IMG/VR virus record: IMGVR_UViG_3300035670_000144
Span: 1-64,000 of that record
DNA: 64,000 nt
Reading direction: 5' to 3' (one strand)
DNA from: a virus
The translations under genes were made by a program, and so were the position numbers. A model generated the notes under the pieces. The model saw nothing but the letters and a program-made list of their open reading frames with translations. It was not told the DNA's origin and did no database searches. Shown here piece after piece: positions 36,450-43,596 of the stretch. The stretch's first letter is position 1; each line of letters starts with the position of its first letter.

Positions 36450-36974
36450 TTAAATTTCCGTTTTATTATGCTTTTGCAGATGCTGGTTTAAATTACCTTT
36501 GCCTCTACACAATTTACCGCAGACATTACATTCATATTTAGGAACTTTGTATTGTGCAATTCTATCCAAATCTTTTTCTTCGTCTGTTTTGATACGACCT
36601 TTATTCCAAGGAATCTGTCCTATGTGACTCGTCCTCATTTTCTCTTTAGATTCCTTTGTAAATTTATAACCAGTTAGTGGATGTCCTTTTGTTTTAAATC
36701 TTTTCTTTTGACTGATACCTATAGTTTTTCTGGTTTCATCACTTATAATTCTATTTTTCATATAGAGTCTTTGTACTTCTTTTATGGCTTCGGCAGAACT
36801 AATTTGACCAGATAGCATTTGCCAAGCAATTTTATCTTGCCAGTGACCTAAGTCCTCCCATAATTGCTTATGTAAAGCAGCATGTTCTTCTACAGTAACA
36901 GTGACGAGATTAGATGGGTCATCCGATCCACCCATATGTTTTGGTATGATATGGTGCTTGTGATAAATAGTCAT
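36450..36974 (-). CDS. HNH homing endonuclease with NUMOD3-like motifs
   Basis: 174 aa from the ATG at 36972-36974 (AGGAG site). IYHKHHIIPKHMGGSDDPSNLVTVTVEEHAALHK is the HNH core. SDETRKTIGISQKK, GYKFTKESKEKMRTSHIGQIPWNKGR are NUMOD3-type DNA-binding repeats. A C-terminal CNVCGKLCRGKGNLNQHLQKH zinc finger completes it. It is a free-standing mobile gene inserted upstream of phoH. Confidence 0.85.
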   Translation of the reverse strand: MTIYHKHHIIPKHMGGSDDPSNLVTVTVEEHAALHKQLWEDLGHWQDKIAWQMLSGQISSAEAIKEVQRLYMKNRIISDETRKTIGISQKKRFKTKGHPLTGYKFTKESKEKMRTSHIGQIPWNKGRIKTDEEKDLDRIAQYKVPKYECNVCGKLCRGKGNLNQHLQKHNKTEI

Positions 36975-37033
36975 GGCTGGTGCTCCTTTCAGCATTAGAG
37001 TGGTTGGATGCTGGTAACATCGCGAACCACAAC

Positions 37034-37041
37034 TATTTATA
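37034..37041 (-). promoter_or_regulatory. Late promoter box upstream of HNH/phoH
   Basis: TATAAATA on the minus strand in the gap upstream of the HNH gene. Confidence 0.6.
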
Positions 37042-37046
37042 ATATA

Positions 37047-37310
37047 TCAAATCTCTTTAGGTATAGTCCATCTCTTATTACCAATTGCTGTAGCACCAGG
37101 AGTCTTTGCTTTTATCTTTCCCAAGACATATTTCTGAAAATCATTTGACGGCTTGGTAATGCCAATGTTGGTGGGATCAGCAATGCTAACTTTTGAATAT
37201 ACTCGTTCCATTGTGGTATTTGTCTTTTCAAACTCTACCATCTCTGAAATAGTCATAGATAGTTCTACGACTTCACCTGTTTCAGTATTTTGATATGTAT
37301 AGTTGGGCAT
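37047..37310 (-). CDS. FmdB-like small phage protein
   Basis: 87 aa. MPNYTYQNTETGEVVELSMTISEMVEFEK resembles the FmdB zinc-ribbon start but has no Cys, and KPSNDFQKYVLGKIKAKTPGATAI is the usual C-terminal part in T4-like phages. Function unknown. A GATAAATA box lies 21 bases upstream. Confidence 0.65.
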   Translation of the reverse strand: MPNYTYQNTETGEVVELSMTISEMVEFEKTNTTMERVYSKVSIADPTNIGITKPSNDFQKYVLGKIKAKTPGATAIGNKRWTIPKEI

Positions 37311-37330
37311 TCAAATTCCTTTCATAATAC

Positions 37331-37338
37331 TATTTATC
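37331..37338 (-). promoter_or_regulatory. Late promoter-like box GATAAATA
   Basis: Minus-strand GATAAATA, 21 bases upstream of the FmdB-like gene. Confidence 0.45.
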
Positions 37339-37894
37339 ATTCTGTCATCCACAACGGTGCTTCACGGTTGGTCCATTTGTGAAGATGTGATTTACCATGC
37401 TTGTAATAATTGCGGTAGTTCACGACAGAATCTTCTGAGATTATATATGAATCATCCATAGCAGGTGGTGGTTGAGTGAAATTTGCGGGAGAGATATTGT
37501 TAGGAACATCTCGAAGAACACTAGCCATCGTTTCACACTTATGTTTCTTGCCGTAACGATAAGTGTATTCATCCAGTAGAGCAATGAAATGGTCATATAG
37601 CCAAACATAATTAGCAGTAGATTGACGACACCAAATAGCAGAAGGATGATTAACATGAGTTGCTGAATATAGAGCACTCTCACGATCATCATCCAATACC
37701 CAACGCTTTACATTTCGGTGCCTAATTGGAAGAGAACCATTAACGACTTTCTTTTCTACAGTCAGTTTGCCGTCAAGCACACGATGAGCAGTTGATAGAA
37801 GTTGGGCACTCTCAAGAATCATTTTAACACAGTGACTATTAACGAGACATTGAGCAGCAATAGTCGGGTTTTTATCTACATAGAAGACGTTCAT
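37337..37894 (-). CDS. Conserved phage protein, unknown function
   Basis: 185 aa. MNVFYVDKNPTIAAQCLVNSHCVKMILESAQLLSTAHRVLDG, then THVNHPSAIWCRQSTANYVWLYDHF and YTYRYGKKHK, is a family common in T4-like and other large phages. Several His and Cys are conserved, suggesting an enzyme or metal binding. No function is established to my knowledge. Confidence 0.72.
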   Translation of the reverse strand: MNVFYVDKNPTIAAQCLVNSHCVKMILESAQLLSTAHRVLDGKLTVEKKVVNGSLPIRHRNVKRWVLDDDRESALYSATHVNHPSAIWCRQSTANYVWLYDHFIALLDEYTYRYGKKHKCETMASVLRDVPNNISPANFTQPPPAMDDSYIISEDSVVNYRNYYKHGKSHLHKWTNREAPLWMTE

Positions 37895-37926
37895 TCTTGT
37901 GTTTCCTTTTCCGAGAATATGCCTTC

Positions 37927-38178
37927 TTATTTTTTACGACCTTTGGTTTGAATGGAGTATCCTTCAGAAACAGAATCGCGGCACTCCGGGTTTTCCTTGG
38001 CTTCTTCATTTTGTTGCCTCAACTTCTTTTCTCTCAATCGACATTCCTTGATAATAGCAGATCGTCTATCATCTGTAAACCATTTCCAGTGTTGAATTTC
38101 ATCAATCATACGAAAGCACCCGGAACAATAATCTGTTCCAGGTGCCACCTTACAAACTTTGATACATGGAGTAATCAT
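37927..38178 (-). CDS. DUF1289-like protein
   Basis: 83 aa. PCIKVCKVAPGTDYCSGCFRMIDEIQHWKWFTDDRRSAII is the proteobacterial DUF1289 pattern with four Cys. Such genes are common in alpha- and gammaproteobacteria, so host origin is plausible. A charged extension (RLREKKLRQQNEEAKE) follows. Its stop region is next to a small-gene start. Role unknown. Confidence 0.78.
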   Translation of the reverse strand: MITPCIKVCKVAPGTDYCSGCFRMIDEIQHWKWFTDDRRSAIIKECRLREKKLRQQNEEAKENPECRDSVSEGYSIQTKGRKK

Positions 38179-38630
38179 CGGAGAAGATCACGAACGTCTT
38201 CAACTGCATCCCAATCAGATTCAACAGCATGAGCCTGCATAACAACTTCCGAAGAATCAGGCACTCCCAAAGAAGTCATATCCATAACGGGAGTATCATC
38301 TTCATCATCTTCTACCGAAGCAGCAACAGAAGCGGTAGCAGCAGTAACAACAGCAGCAACAACCTTCTTCACCTTGTCGGGTTTATCCCACTGATTAAGA
38401 TCAACATCCGAATCCTTGGTCATTGTGTAAGAAACAATCTTACGCCCAACCTTAGTTGCCTCAATTTCAAAGCCAAGTTCCTTTCGCATCGTATTCACAA
38501 ACTTGGTGGCATACTTTGCGGTGAGAGCATCATTGATAGTATCAACATCAAGCGTTGCATTCTTGCGAAACATCTCAGCAATGATCTTGATATGCTTGAT
38601 GCCCTGGCCCTTGAAAGTAGTAGCAGTCAT
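38175..38630 (-). CDS. Hypothetical protein with acidic tail
   Basis: 151 aa from the ATG at 38628-38630 (GGAG spaced eight bases). The N-terminal 80 residues (FKGQGIKHIKIIAEMFRKNATLDVDTINDALTAKYATKFVNTMRKELGFEIE) look like a small winged-helix-type fold, followed by an Ala/Val-rich linker and an acidic C-terminus. First gene of the repeated-promoter region. Confidence 0.6.
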   Translation of the reverse strand: MTATTFKGQGIKHIKIIAEMFRKNATLDVDTINDALTAKYATKFVNTMRKELGFEIEATKVGRKIVSYTMTKDSDVDLNQWDKPDKVKKVVAAVVTAATASVAASVEDDEDDTPVMDMTSLGVPDSSEVVMQAHAVESDWDAVEDVRDLLR

Positions 38631-38664
38631 TTTCATTTCTCCATTTCTCATTGACGATGTAAGG

Positions 38665-38692
38665 ATTATATCACACTTTAGTTCTAGGTCAA
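38665..38692 (-). promoter_or_regulatory. Early promoter E1
   Basis: TTGACC, 16 bp, TATAAT; upstream of the 38175-38630 gene. Confidence 0.75.
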
Positions 38693-38928
38693 GCACTTTC
38701 TTTCATGTATTCGTAACTCCTCCGTTCGTCTGCCAGTTTGAGCAACTGAATAACTTCGTCACTCTTCTTCTTATACTTTTTAGAAGTCATGACATACCGA
38801 ACGGAACCTGCACACCAATTGTGATCAGCATACATGAGAGCCAAACGAACTTTCTTGGGCAAACGATCATAAGCATTCATAGACTGAGCAATGGAATACT
38901 TGGAAGCTTTTCCAGAAGAATTGTTCAT
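38689..38928 (-). CDS. Small hypothetical protein
   Basis: 79 aa from the ATG at 38926-38928 after GGGAG. Basic, with YDRLPKKVRLALMYADHNWCAGSVRYVM, a pattern seen in small proteins of alphaproteobacterial phages. No function known. Confidence 0.6.
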   Translation of the reverse strand: MNNSSGKASKYSIAQSMNAYDRLPKKVRLALMYADHNWCAGSVRYVMTSKKYKKKSDEVIQLLKLADERRSYEYMKESA

Positions 38929-38958
38929 TTGGTGATCTCCCTTCCTCATCATGTAGAC

Positions 38959-38986
38959 ATTATAGCACACTCAGCGAAGATGTCAA
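38959..38986 (-). promoter_or_regulatory. Early promoter E2
   Basis: Perfect TTGACA, 16 bp, TATAAT; spacer TCTTCGCTGAGTGTGC is repeated at other promoters. Confidence 0.85.
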
Positions 38987-38991
38987 GCACT

Positions 38992-39288
38992 TTAATCCCA
39001 CCAAAATTCAATAGTATTAGAATCAACCATACGAATTTCGGAAAACTTTGGTGCCATAAACATCATCGGTGAAATGAGCACTTCCACAACCGAGTATGCA
39101 TTACGAAGATTGCCAATATCGATCTTTAGTGAACCATCCCAACGATCAGAAAGCATATTAGCAGCAAGCACTGTAATTTCTTCTCGGTCATGAAGCTCGA
39201 CAATATGATTTAGGAGTTCAGGATTCCGAAACATACGATACTGCGAAAGGATTTCCCGAACCTGTTCCGTAGCAATAGCAGTAGGCAT
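38992..39288 (-). CDS. Hypothetical protein
   Basis: 98 aa from the ATG at 39286-39288 (GGAG, six-base spacing). It ends in VLISPMMFMAPKFSEIRMVDSNTIEFWWD. No domain recognised. It is the last gene of a three-gene unit started by promoter E3. Confidence 0.55.
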   Translation of the reverse strand: MPTAIATEQVREILSQYRMFRNPELLNHIVELHDREEITVLAANMLSDRWDGSLKIDIGNLRNAYSVVEVLISPMMFMAPKFSEIRMVDSNTIEFWWD

Positions 39289-39299
39289 TTGTTTCTCCA

Positions 39300-39506
39300 T
39301 CAAAGGATTGCGAAAGGTTCATTCTCATCAACCAGAATATGAGTCCTCAAATTCTTATTGTTGAAGACTCGAATCGGGCGGAACAATTCAACTGTATGTT
39401 GAACTGCACCACCATACTTTACACGAGAATCAACAACCTTTCCCATGTAAGGAGTCGAATCCAAATAAACACCACGAATTGTTTGTCCGGTACGATCCCA
39501 ACCCAT
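39300..39506 (-). CDS. Small hypothetical protein
   Basis: 68 aa from the ATG at 39504-39506 after GGAG. Beta-rich sequence (GQTIRGVYLDSTPYMGKVVDSRVKYGGAVQHTVELFRPI), possibly SH3-like. Middle gene of the E3 unit. Confidence 0.55.
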   Translation of the reverse strand: MGWDRTGQTIRGVYLDSTPYMGKVVDSRVKYGGAVQHTVELFRPIRVFNNKNLRTHILVDENEPFAIL

Positions 39507-39517
39507 GATATTCTCCA

Positions 39518-39814
39518 TTAGCCGAAGGAACGAGCACTCTCAACTTCATCGGCAATCTCATCCCAGCATACTGCCCAGAGATCACCTACATGATGAAGAT
39601 AAAACTTCCGACCATCAACTGTCATGCAGGCTTTATCAATTATCGCATACCAAGCATCCCAATACCATTCGTTGTCATGTGGACCATACGCAACACAAAC
39701 AACATCAGGATCACCCACATCAAGACCCCATTGAGTCATATCGAAATCCTCAACGAAGTCCTTGGGAATGTAAATTCCACGAGAGTCTGCCAGAAGAAAT
39801 TCCCGCGTGTTCAT
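39518..39814 (-). CDS. Acidic, Trp-rich small protein
   Basis: 98 aa from the ATG at 39812-39814 (AAAGGAG). DPDVVCVAYGPHDNEWYWDAWYAIIDKA and DLWAVCWDEIADEVE give it a strong acidic and aromatic character. DNA-mimic or inhibitor roles are possible for such early proteins but unsupported. Confidence 0.55.
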   Translation of the reverse strand: MNTREFLLADSRGIYIPKDFVEDFDMTQWGLDVGDPDVVCVAYGPHDNEWYWDAWYAIIDKACMTVDGRKFYLHHVGDLWAVCWDEIADEVESARSFG

Positions 39815-39843
39815 GAACAATCTCCTTTCCTCATCATGTAAAC

Positions 39844-39871
39844 ATTATAGCACACTCAGCGAAGATGTCAA
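39844..39871 (-). promoter_or_regulatory. Early promoter E3
   Basis: TTGACA, 16 bp, TATAAT; the spacer is identical to E2. Confidence 0.85.
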
Positions 39872-40107
39872 GCAGCAAGTTCCTTTGTAATCCTAAACTT
39901 CTCTGCCAGATCATCAAAGTCAACAAGGCTAATATCGACTGAGTGAATAATCAAATCATGAGGGCTGTTCTTTAGAACCGGAAGTTCACTAATAATATCG
40001 TAAACATTTTCACCAGTCATTTCGTCCAGTTCAAGATTGTTAATCACTCCAGCAAACACAACCGAGAAGAGCCACGTTTCACGATTCGTATATCCATTGT
40101 AAGACAT
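39868..40107 (-). CDS. Small NRETW-type phage protein
   Basis: 79 aa. MSYNGYTNRETWLFSVVF matches the start of small acidic proteins found in many phages and plasmids (YxNRETWxVxLW type). It has a good AAAGGA site. No known function. Confidence 0.6.
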   Translation of the reverse strand: MSYNGYTNRETWLFSVVFAGVINNLELDEMTGENVYDIISELPVLKNSPHDLIIHSVDISLVDFDDLAEKFRITKELAA

Positions 40108-40138
40108 TTTGATTTCCTTTGTTGAAGATCAGTCTGCT

Positions 40139-40519
40139 TTAGGCGACGAGCTTATAAGGTTTATTCCACTTGCCGACATTGATATTAACATACCAACCAA
40201 CATCGAAATAGTCAACCTCAATTCGTGAATTGTTGTGGTTTCCAGTATTCAATGCTTTGACTAGTTCCATAAGGAACTCTTTTACATCACCACTATAATG
40301 TTTATCGACATGATGTTCATTCACTTGAATATAATCTGAAACTTCTACATTTGTCGTATCTTTAAGATTTCTAATGAAATCAAGTTTACCGGATGAGATA
40401 TTGCACACGATTGTGGAATGATGGTCTACAGCAAAGGTGGCTTTGACGCCATACTTCTTGAGAATCGGCTTAGCCAAAGCAACAAGTTCAGCCTTTCGTT
40501 CTTGGTTCATATAAGCCAT
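40139..40519 (-). CDS. Hypothetical protein
   Basis: 126 aa from the ATG at 40517-40519 (GGAG upstream). A longer frame would run into the tRNA. VKATFAVDHHSTIVCNISSGKLDF and a C-terminal RIEVDYFDVGWYVNINVGKWNKPY resemble small alpha/beta proteins of early phage regions. No family recognised with confidence. Confidence 0.55.
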   Translation of the reverse strand: MAYMNQERKAELVALAKPILKKYGVKATFAVDHHSTIVCNISSGKLDFIRNLKDTTNVEVSDYIQVNEHHVDKHYSGDVKEFLMELVKALNTGNHNNSRIEVDYFDVGWYVNINVGKWNKPYKLVA

Positions 40520-40537
40520 GCTAAATCTCCAGAAAGT

Positions 40538-40611
40538 TGGCGAAGGTGGTAGGAATTGAACCCACATTTTCGGGTTTGGAAGCCGACGTGTTACCGTTAC
40601 ACTACACCGAC
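40538..40611 (-). tRNA. tRNA-Trp (CCA) candidate with imperfect acceptor stem
   Basis: 74 nt on the minus strand. D-arm GTGT/ACAC with AACGGTA loop, T-arm GTGGG/CCTAC with TTCAATT loop, and an encoded G73-CCA end. In a 7-nt loop TTCCAAA the anticodon is CCA (Trp), and G73 agrees with Trp. A shifted reading would give TCC (Gly). Acceptor pairs 2-71 and 3-70 are mismatched and so is 31-39, so function is uncertain. Confidence 0.65.
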
Positions 40612-40615
40612 AGAA

Positions 40616-40762
40616 TTACCGAATCTTACGGCGGCGAGAAGGTTTGCAGACAGTAACTTTCTTCTCACCAAACTTCTTCATCTCCTTTTCGATCAGAGCA
40701 CGAGTATCAGCCTTGGACACAAGAGACTTATTCAGAACGATAGACTTTTGAATCGCCGTCAT
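40616..40762 (-). CDS. 48-aa basic protein
   Basis: Starts at the ATG 40760-40762 after GGAG, ends just before the tRNA. TAIQKSIVLNKSLVSKADTR then EKEMKKFGEKKVTVCKPSRRRKIR. Its own promoter (E4) and a good ribosome site support it as a gene. Function unknown. Confidence 0.6.
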   Translation of the reverse strand: MTAIQKSIVLNKSLVSKADTRALIEKEMKKFGEKKVTVCKPSRRRKIR

Positions 40763-40791
40763 CAGCCATCTCCATCTCTCATCATGTGAAC

Positions 40792-40819
40792 ATTATAGCA
40801 TACTCATAGAAGATGTCAA
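40792..40819 (-). promoter_or_regulatory. Early promoter E4
   Basis: TTGACA, 16 bp, TATAAT; would also transcribe the tRNA-like gene. Confidence 0.82.
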
Positions 40820-40827
40820 GAGGAAAA

Positions 40828-41043
40828 TTATTTAGTAAAATCAGAAAGTTGAGGCTTTGGGCCAAAGTATTTGCGGTGTTCTTCCCATGCCTCATACAAC
40901 TTTTTATGAGAATCAGAAATTTCCATTATGCGACGAAACATCATATCCTTTTTATTGAAAAAAGACCAATCTTTATAATTACCGATCATATCATACATGA
41001 AATCGTGAGAACGAAGTTCGTCGTTGAATTGCTCCAGAGTCAT
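40828..41043 (-). CDS. Small hypothetical protein
   Basis: 71 aa from the ATG at 41041-41043 (GGAG site). Aromatic and Met-rich (DFMYDMIGNYKDWSFFNKKDMMFRRIM). No family recognised. Confidence 0.55.
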   Translation of the reverse strand: MTLEQFNDELRSHDFMYDMIGNYKDWSFFNKKDMMFRRIMEISDSHKKLYEAWEEHRKYFGPKPQLSDFTK

Positions 41044-41073
41044 ACGTGTTTCTCCATCTCTCATCGTTGAAAC

Positions 41074-41101
41074 AGTATAGCACACTCACAGAAGAAGTCA
41101 A
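41074..41101 (-). promoter_or_regulatory. Early promoter E5
   Basis: TTGACT, 16 bp, TATACT. Confidence 0.7.
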
Positions 41102-41121
41102 CAACAAACTTCGCCTAGAAA

Positions 41122-41433
41122 TCAGAGGTAAGCAGCACCATAGGCACCGAGACCCTTACCCCACGAATAATCGTCGTCAAAGACACTCCCGCGAATATGC
41201 TTGGCAGGAGCTTTCCACGATGCTGCCTTGAAGATATTACCATCGAAATCGAGGAAACAATATACCGACGCAGAACCGTGAGAGTTGTCAACAATCTTAA
41301 TATACTTTCGACCGGGCTTGAACGTCAGAGTAACCTTAGAACCACGATCTTCAGAGCACTTCGCCTCAATGTGATTCAGAATAGCATCGAGAGAAAGCAC
41401 TTCTTCATCTTTGACAAAGTGGATATTGGTCAT
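41122..41433 (-). CDS. Hypothetical protein
   Basis: 103 aa from the ATG at 41431-41433 (AAAGGA site). KVTLTFKPGRKYIKIVDNSHGSASVYCFLDFDGNIFKAASWKAPAKHIRGSVFDDDYSWGKGLGAYGAAYL is a pattern I have seen in small phage proteins of unknown function, with a conserved Gly-rich C-terminus. Confidence 0.65.
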   Translation of the reverse strand: MTNIHFVKDEEVLSLDAILNHIEAKCSEDRGSKVTLTFKPGRKYIKIVDNSHGSASVYCFLDFDGNIFKAASWKAPAKHIRGSVFDDDYSWGKGLGAYGAAYL

Positions 41434-41460
41434 CTGATTTCCTTTCCTCATCATGTGAAT

Positions 41461-41488
41461 ATTATAGCACACTTAGCGAAGATGTCAA
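41461..41488 (-). promoter_or_regulatory. Early promoter E6
   Basis: TTGACA, 16 bp, TATAAT. Confidence 0.83.
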
Positions 41489-41856
41489 GCAATAAATTTC
41501 TGCTTTTTACGAATTGTATACCACTCCCCAGTTTCTTCATTCAGCACACACCAATCTTCAGCCACATTTTTGAAAAGAATAATGTATGTAGGATCGAAAT
41601 ACACATCAAACAGAGCATCATCGATCATAATGGAATACTTCTTGATGCGAGTATAATTATCTTCTGCATCATCACCAAGAAGAATTGAAAGTTCATACCT
41701 ATCTTTTTCAAGATCAGGAGTAACTGGATTGAGGTGTGCGAAGAAACTTTCCTGCCAGTAACCCCAATTCATATTGGGATTCACTTTGTGAAGAAGAATA
41801 TCAGCAATAGAAGATGCTTTCAGCACATTGACGAGATCGTTGATAGTAACTTTCAT
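41485..41856 (-). CDS. Hypothetical protein
   Basis: 123 aa, acidic. KVTINDLVNVLKASSIADILLHKVNPN and a C-terminal YFDPTYIILFKNVAEDWCVLNEETGEWY. Good AGGAG site. No recognised family. Confidence 0.55.
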   Translation of the reverse strand: MKVTINDLVNVLKASSIADILLHKVNPNMNWGYWQESFFAHLNPVTPDLEKDRYELSILLGDDAEDNYTRIKKYSIMIDDALFDVYFDPTYIILFKNVAEDWCVLNEETGEWYTIRKKQKFIA

Positions 41857-41886
41857 TGTGATATTCTCCTAGTTGATTGACAATCT

Positions 41887-42060
41887 TCAGTTACAGAAAT
41901 GCCAACTCAAATTAACGCCAGAAGCATAACCAACCAAATCACCATCCTTGAAAACAGAAAACTCAAAGCCTCGATTTTTACCAAACTCAATTGCTTCTCC
42001 GAGAGAGTCGAAAACATCGTCAGAGTAGTAACCGAAGTTCGCGAAATAAATCTCATACAT
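41887..42060 (-). CDS. Small hypothetical protein
   Basis: 57 aa from the ATG at 42058-42060. YEIYFANFGYYSDDVFDSLGEAIEFGKNRGFEFSVFKDGDLVGYAS resembles short single-domain phage proteins of unknown role. Preceded by a promoter overlapped by an 11-bp palindrome. Confidence 0.6.
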   Translation of the reverse strand: MYEIYFANFGYYSDDVFDSLGEAIEFGKNRGFEFSVFKDGDLVGYASGVNLSWHFCN

Positions 42061-42079
42061 AAGAGCATCCTTTCTCAAG

Positions 42080-42110
42080 AGCATGGGAGTATATTACACA
42101 CTCCCATGCT
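42080..42110. repeat. 11-bp perfect inverted repeat over an early promoter
   Basis: AGCATGGGAGT and ACTCCCATGCT separated by nine bases that contain the -10 box. Candidate operator or hairpin. Confidence 0.75.
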
Positions 42111-42119
42111 AGTTGTCAA
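42091..42119 (-). promoter_or_regulatory. Early promoter E7
   Basis: TTGACA, 17 bp, TAATAT; the -10 lies in the loop of the inverted repeat. Confidence 0.65.
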
Positions 42120-42127
42120 GAGGAAAA

Positions 42128-42760
42128 TTACTGGAACGTACGTTCCATTACCATATCGATTTCCTCAATCACGTCAGACATAATCAGTGCCCTATCGGGC
42201 TCTTCGAAATCAACGCGAACGCAATTGTATTCCCAAACCCAAACCATATCCTTGTGATTCTTGAAAACCTTTCCGTTCTTAATAACTTCGACCATCTCAT
42301 CAGAAGTAGCAACACCAAGTTTGATGGCAGTGCCACGACGATAACCATAGCCGTTAGACTGTTCGAGCATAACAACAACTTTGCCAGTCGTGTTCTTCGG
42401 AACCTTACGGCCCTTCACAACCTTAACTTGGCAGCCTTTCTCAATTCGAGTATTCCGAGAAAGAGCATCATTCAAACGCTTATCAAAAAGCATCTTGATA
42501 AGATACGTCTTGTAAGCAAGTTTCACAGCATCAGTGGCATCAACTTCCGCATGGGAGTTGGAGCACCAATCATAATCGGATACACGAACAATAACAGTCT
42601 TGGGCTGGTTCTTCTCAGAATCCCAGACAATGGCTTCGTCAGCAGAACCCCAAACATCAGACATGATCCGATACGAAACATTCCGAAGAACCTGGAGAAC
42701 GTGACCGACGTATTCAACAGACTTCACAGAACCATCACGATTCAGAAAATGGACTGCCAT
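42128..42760 (-). CDS. Hypothetical protein with KOW/SH3-like segment
   Basis: 210 aa. Helical N-terminal half with DADEAIVWDSEK-like segment, then GCQVKVVKGRKVPKNTTGKVVVMLEQSNGYGYRRGTAIKLGV (about 110-150), which looks like a KOW or SH3-like barrel that binds RNA or protein. Good AGGAA site. Early expression expected. No name can be given. Confidence 0.6.
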   Translation of the reverse strand: MAVHFLNRDGSVKSVEYVGHVLQVLRNVSYRIMSDVWGSADEAIVWDSEKNQPKTVIVRVSDYDWCSNSHAEVDATDAVKLAYKTYLIKMLFDKRLNDALSRNTRIEKGCQVKVVKGRKVPKNTTGKVVVMLEQSNGYGYRRGTAIKLGVATSDEMVEVIKNGKVFKNHKDMVWVWEYNCVRVDFEEPDRALIMSDVIEEIDMVMERTFQ

Positions 42761-42788
42761 GAGGTGTTCCTTTCATCAGCGTGAGAGT

Positions 42789-42816
42789 ATAATAACACAT
42801 CCGTAGAAGAAGTCAA
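42789..42816 (-). promoter_or_regulatory. Early promoter E8
   Basis: TTGACT, 16 bp, TATTAT. Confidence 0.65.
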
Positions 42817-42825
42817 GAGGAAAAA

Positions 42826-43113
42826 TTAGTCATCATACTGTACGTGCTTTTTAATTACCCACCGTTCAACAACCCATCGTCCGTTCTCGTCCTCATCAAC
42901 AATGACGTGAACGGCGGTTTTAAGAACAAGTGCCTTTCGTACTTCTGTACCAGAAGGCCCAACAAAAATCAAGTGGGGAAATTCTACATTTTTTCCACCA
43001 TGAGCCTTGGGCGAAAGAACCATATCAGGATTCTTCGCATATTCAAATACATTATTATCGACAGTAAACCGACCTTGAACCTTGTAACCTTGGTTATACG
43101 GAGCGAAAGCCAT
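42826..43113 (-). CDS. Hypothetical protein
   Basis: 95 aa. VEFPHLIFVGPSGTEVRKALVLKTAVHVIVDEDENGRWVVERWVIKKHVQY is beta-rich. Strong GGGAGG site. No family recognised. Confidence 0.55.
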   Translation of the reverse strand: MAFAPYNQGYKVQGRFTVDNNVFEYAKNPDMVLSPKAHGGKNVEFPHLIFVGPSGTEVRKALVLKTAVHVIVDEDENGRWVVERWVIKKHVQYDD

Positions 43114-43143
43114 AGAAAACCTCCCTGTCTCAATGACAAGTAG

Positions 43144-43172
43144 ATAGTAGCAAATTCACAAACCCTCGTCAA
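43144..43172 (-). promoter_or_regulatory. Early promoter E9
   Basis: TTGACG, 17 bp, TACTAT. Confidence 0.55.
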
Positions 43173-43189
43173 GAGGAAAATTCCCAAGC

Positions 43190-43513
43190 TCAACGCACAT
43201 CGGTATTGAGCTTGGGCTTCAGATCACGAATCAACTGACGTTCAACATCGTGTGCCGCAGTTTTACCACGAACAACTTCGATAATCTCTACCGTGAAAGC
43301 ATCTGGGCCATACTTACGAATGGCTTCACACAGCTTCCACGTCCTGTTTTCTGTCATAGCACGTTGGACGTGTTTCAGCCAACGTCTACGGAGAGATTTG
43401 ACCGGAGAACCATTCTCTACATGAGTCATGCCAATATATACCATTGACTTGATCTGAATCTTGTAGATCAGATGGTTCCGGTCAGAGCGTTTTTTCCGTC
43501 GTTTCGTCATCAT
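43190..43513 (-). CDS. GIY-YIG endonuclease
   Basis: 107 aa. LIYKIQIKSMVYIGMTH is the GIY-YIG core in divergent form, followed by RRRWLKHVQRA (R) and FTVEIIEVVRG...ERQLIRDLKPKLNTD (E), the expected order of catalytic residues. It is short and may be a free-standing homing or repair nuclease. There is no ribosome site, and the -10 of promoter E10 is six bases before the first ATG, so its mRNA may be leaderless. Confidence 0.75.
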   Translation of the reverse strand: MMTKRRKKRSDRNHLIYKIQIKSMVYIGMTHVENGSPVKSLRRRWLKHVQRAMTENRTWKLCEAIRKYGPDAFTVEIIEVVRGKTAAHDVERQLIRDLKPKLNTDVR

Positions 43514-43519
43514 GCAAGC

Positions 43520-43547
43520 ATTATAGCACATCCATCATGCTTGTCAA
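43520..43547 (-). promoter_or_regulatory. Early promoter E10
   Basis: TTGACA, 16 bp, TATAAT; very close to the GIY-YIG start codon. Confidence 0.8.
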
Positions 43548-43596
43548 TCACTTTTTTGCATGACAGATATACTAAAAATGCATAACTAAACGGTTA

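Noticed and set aside
38503-39072. Plus-strand open frame of 189 codons
   Set aside because: It crosses two promoters and parts of three minus-strand genes; a shadow frame.
42113-42784. Plus-strand open frame of 223 codons
   Set aside because: Antisense to the 210-aa gene, which has a promoter and ribosome site. The antisense frame has neither.
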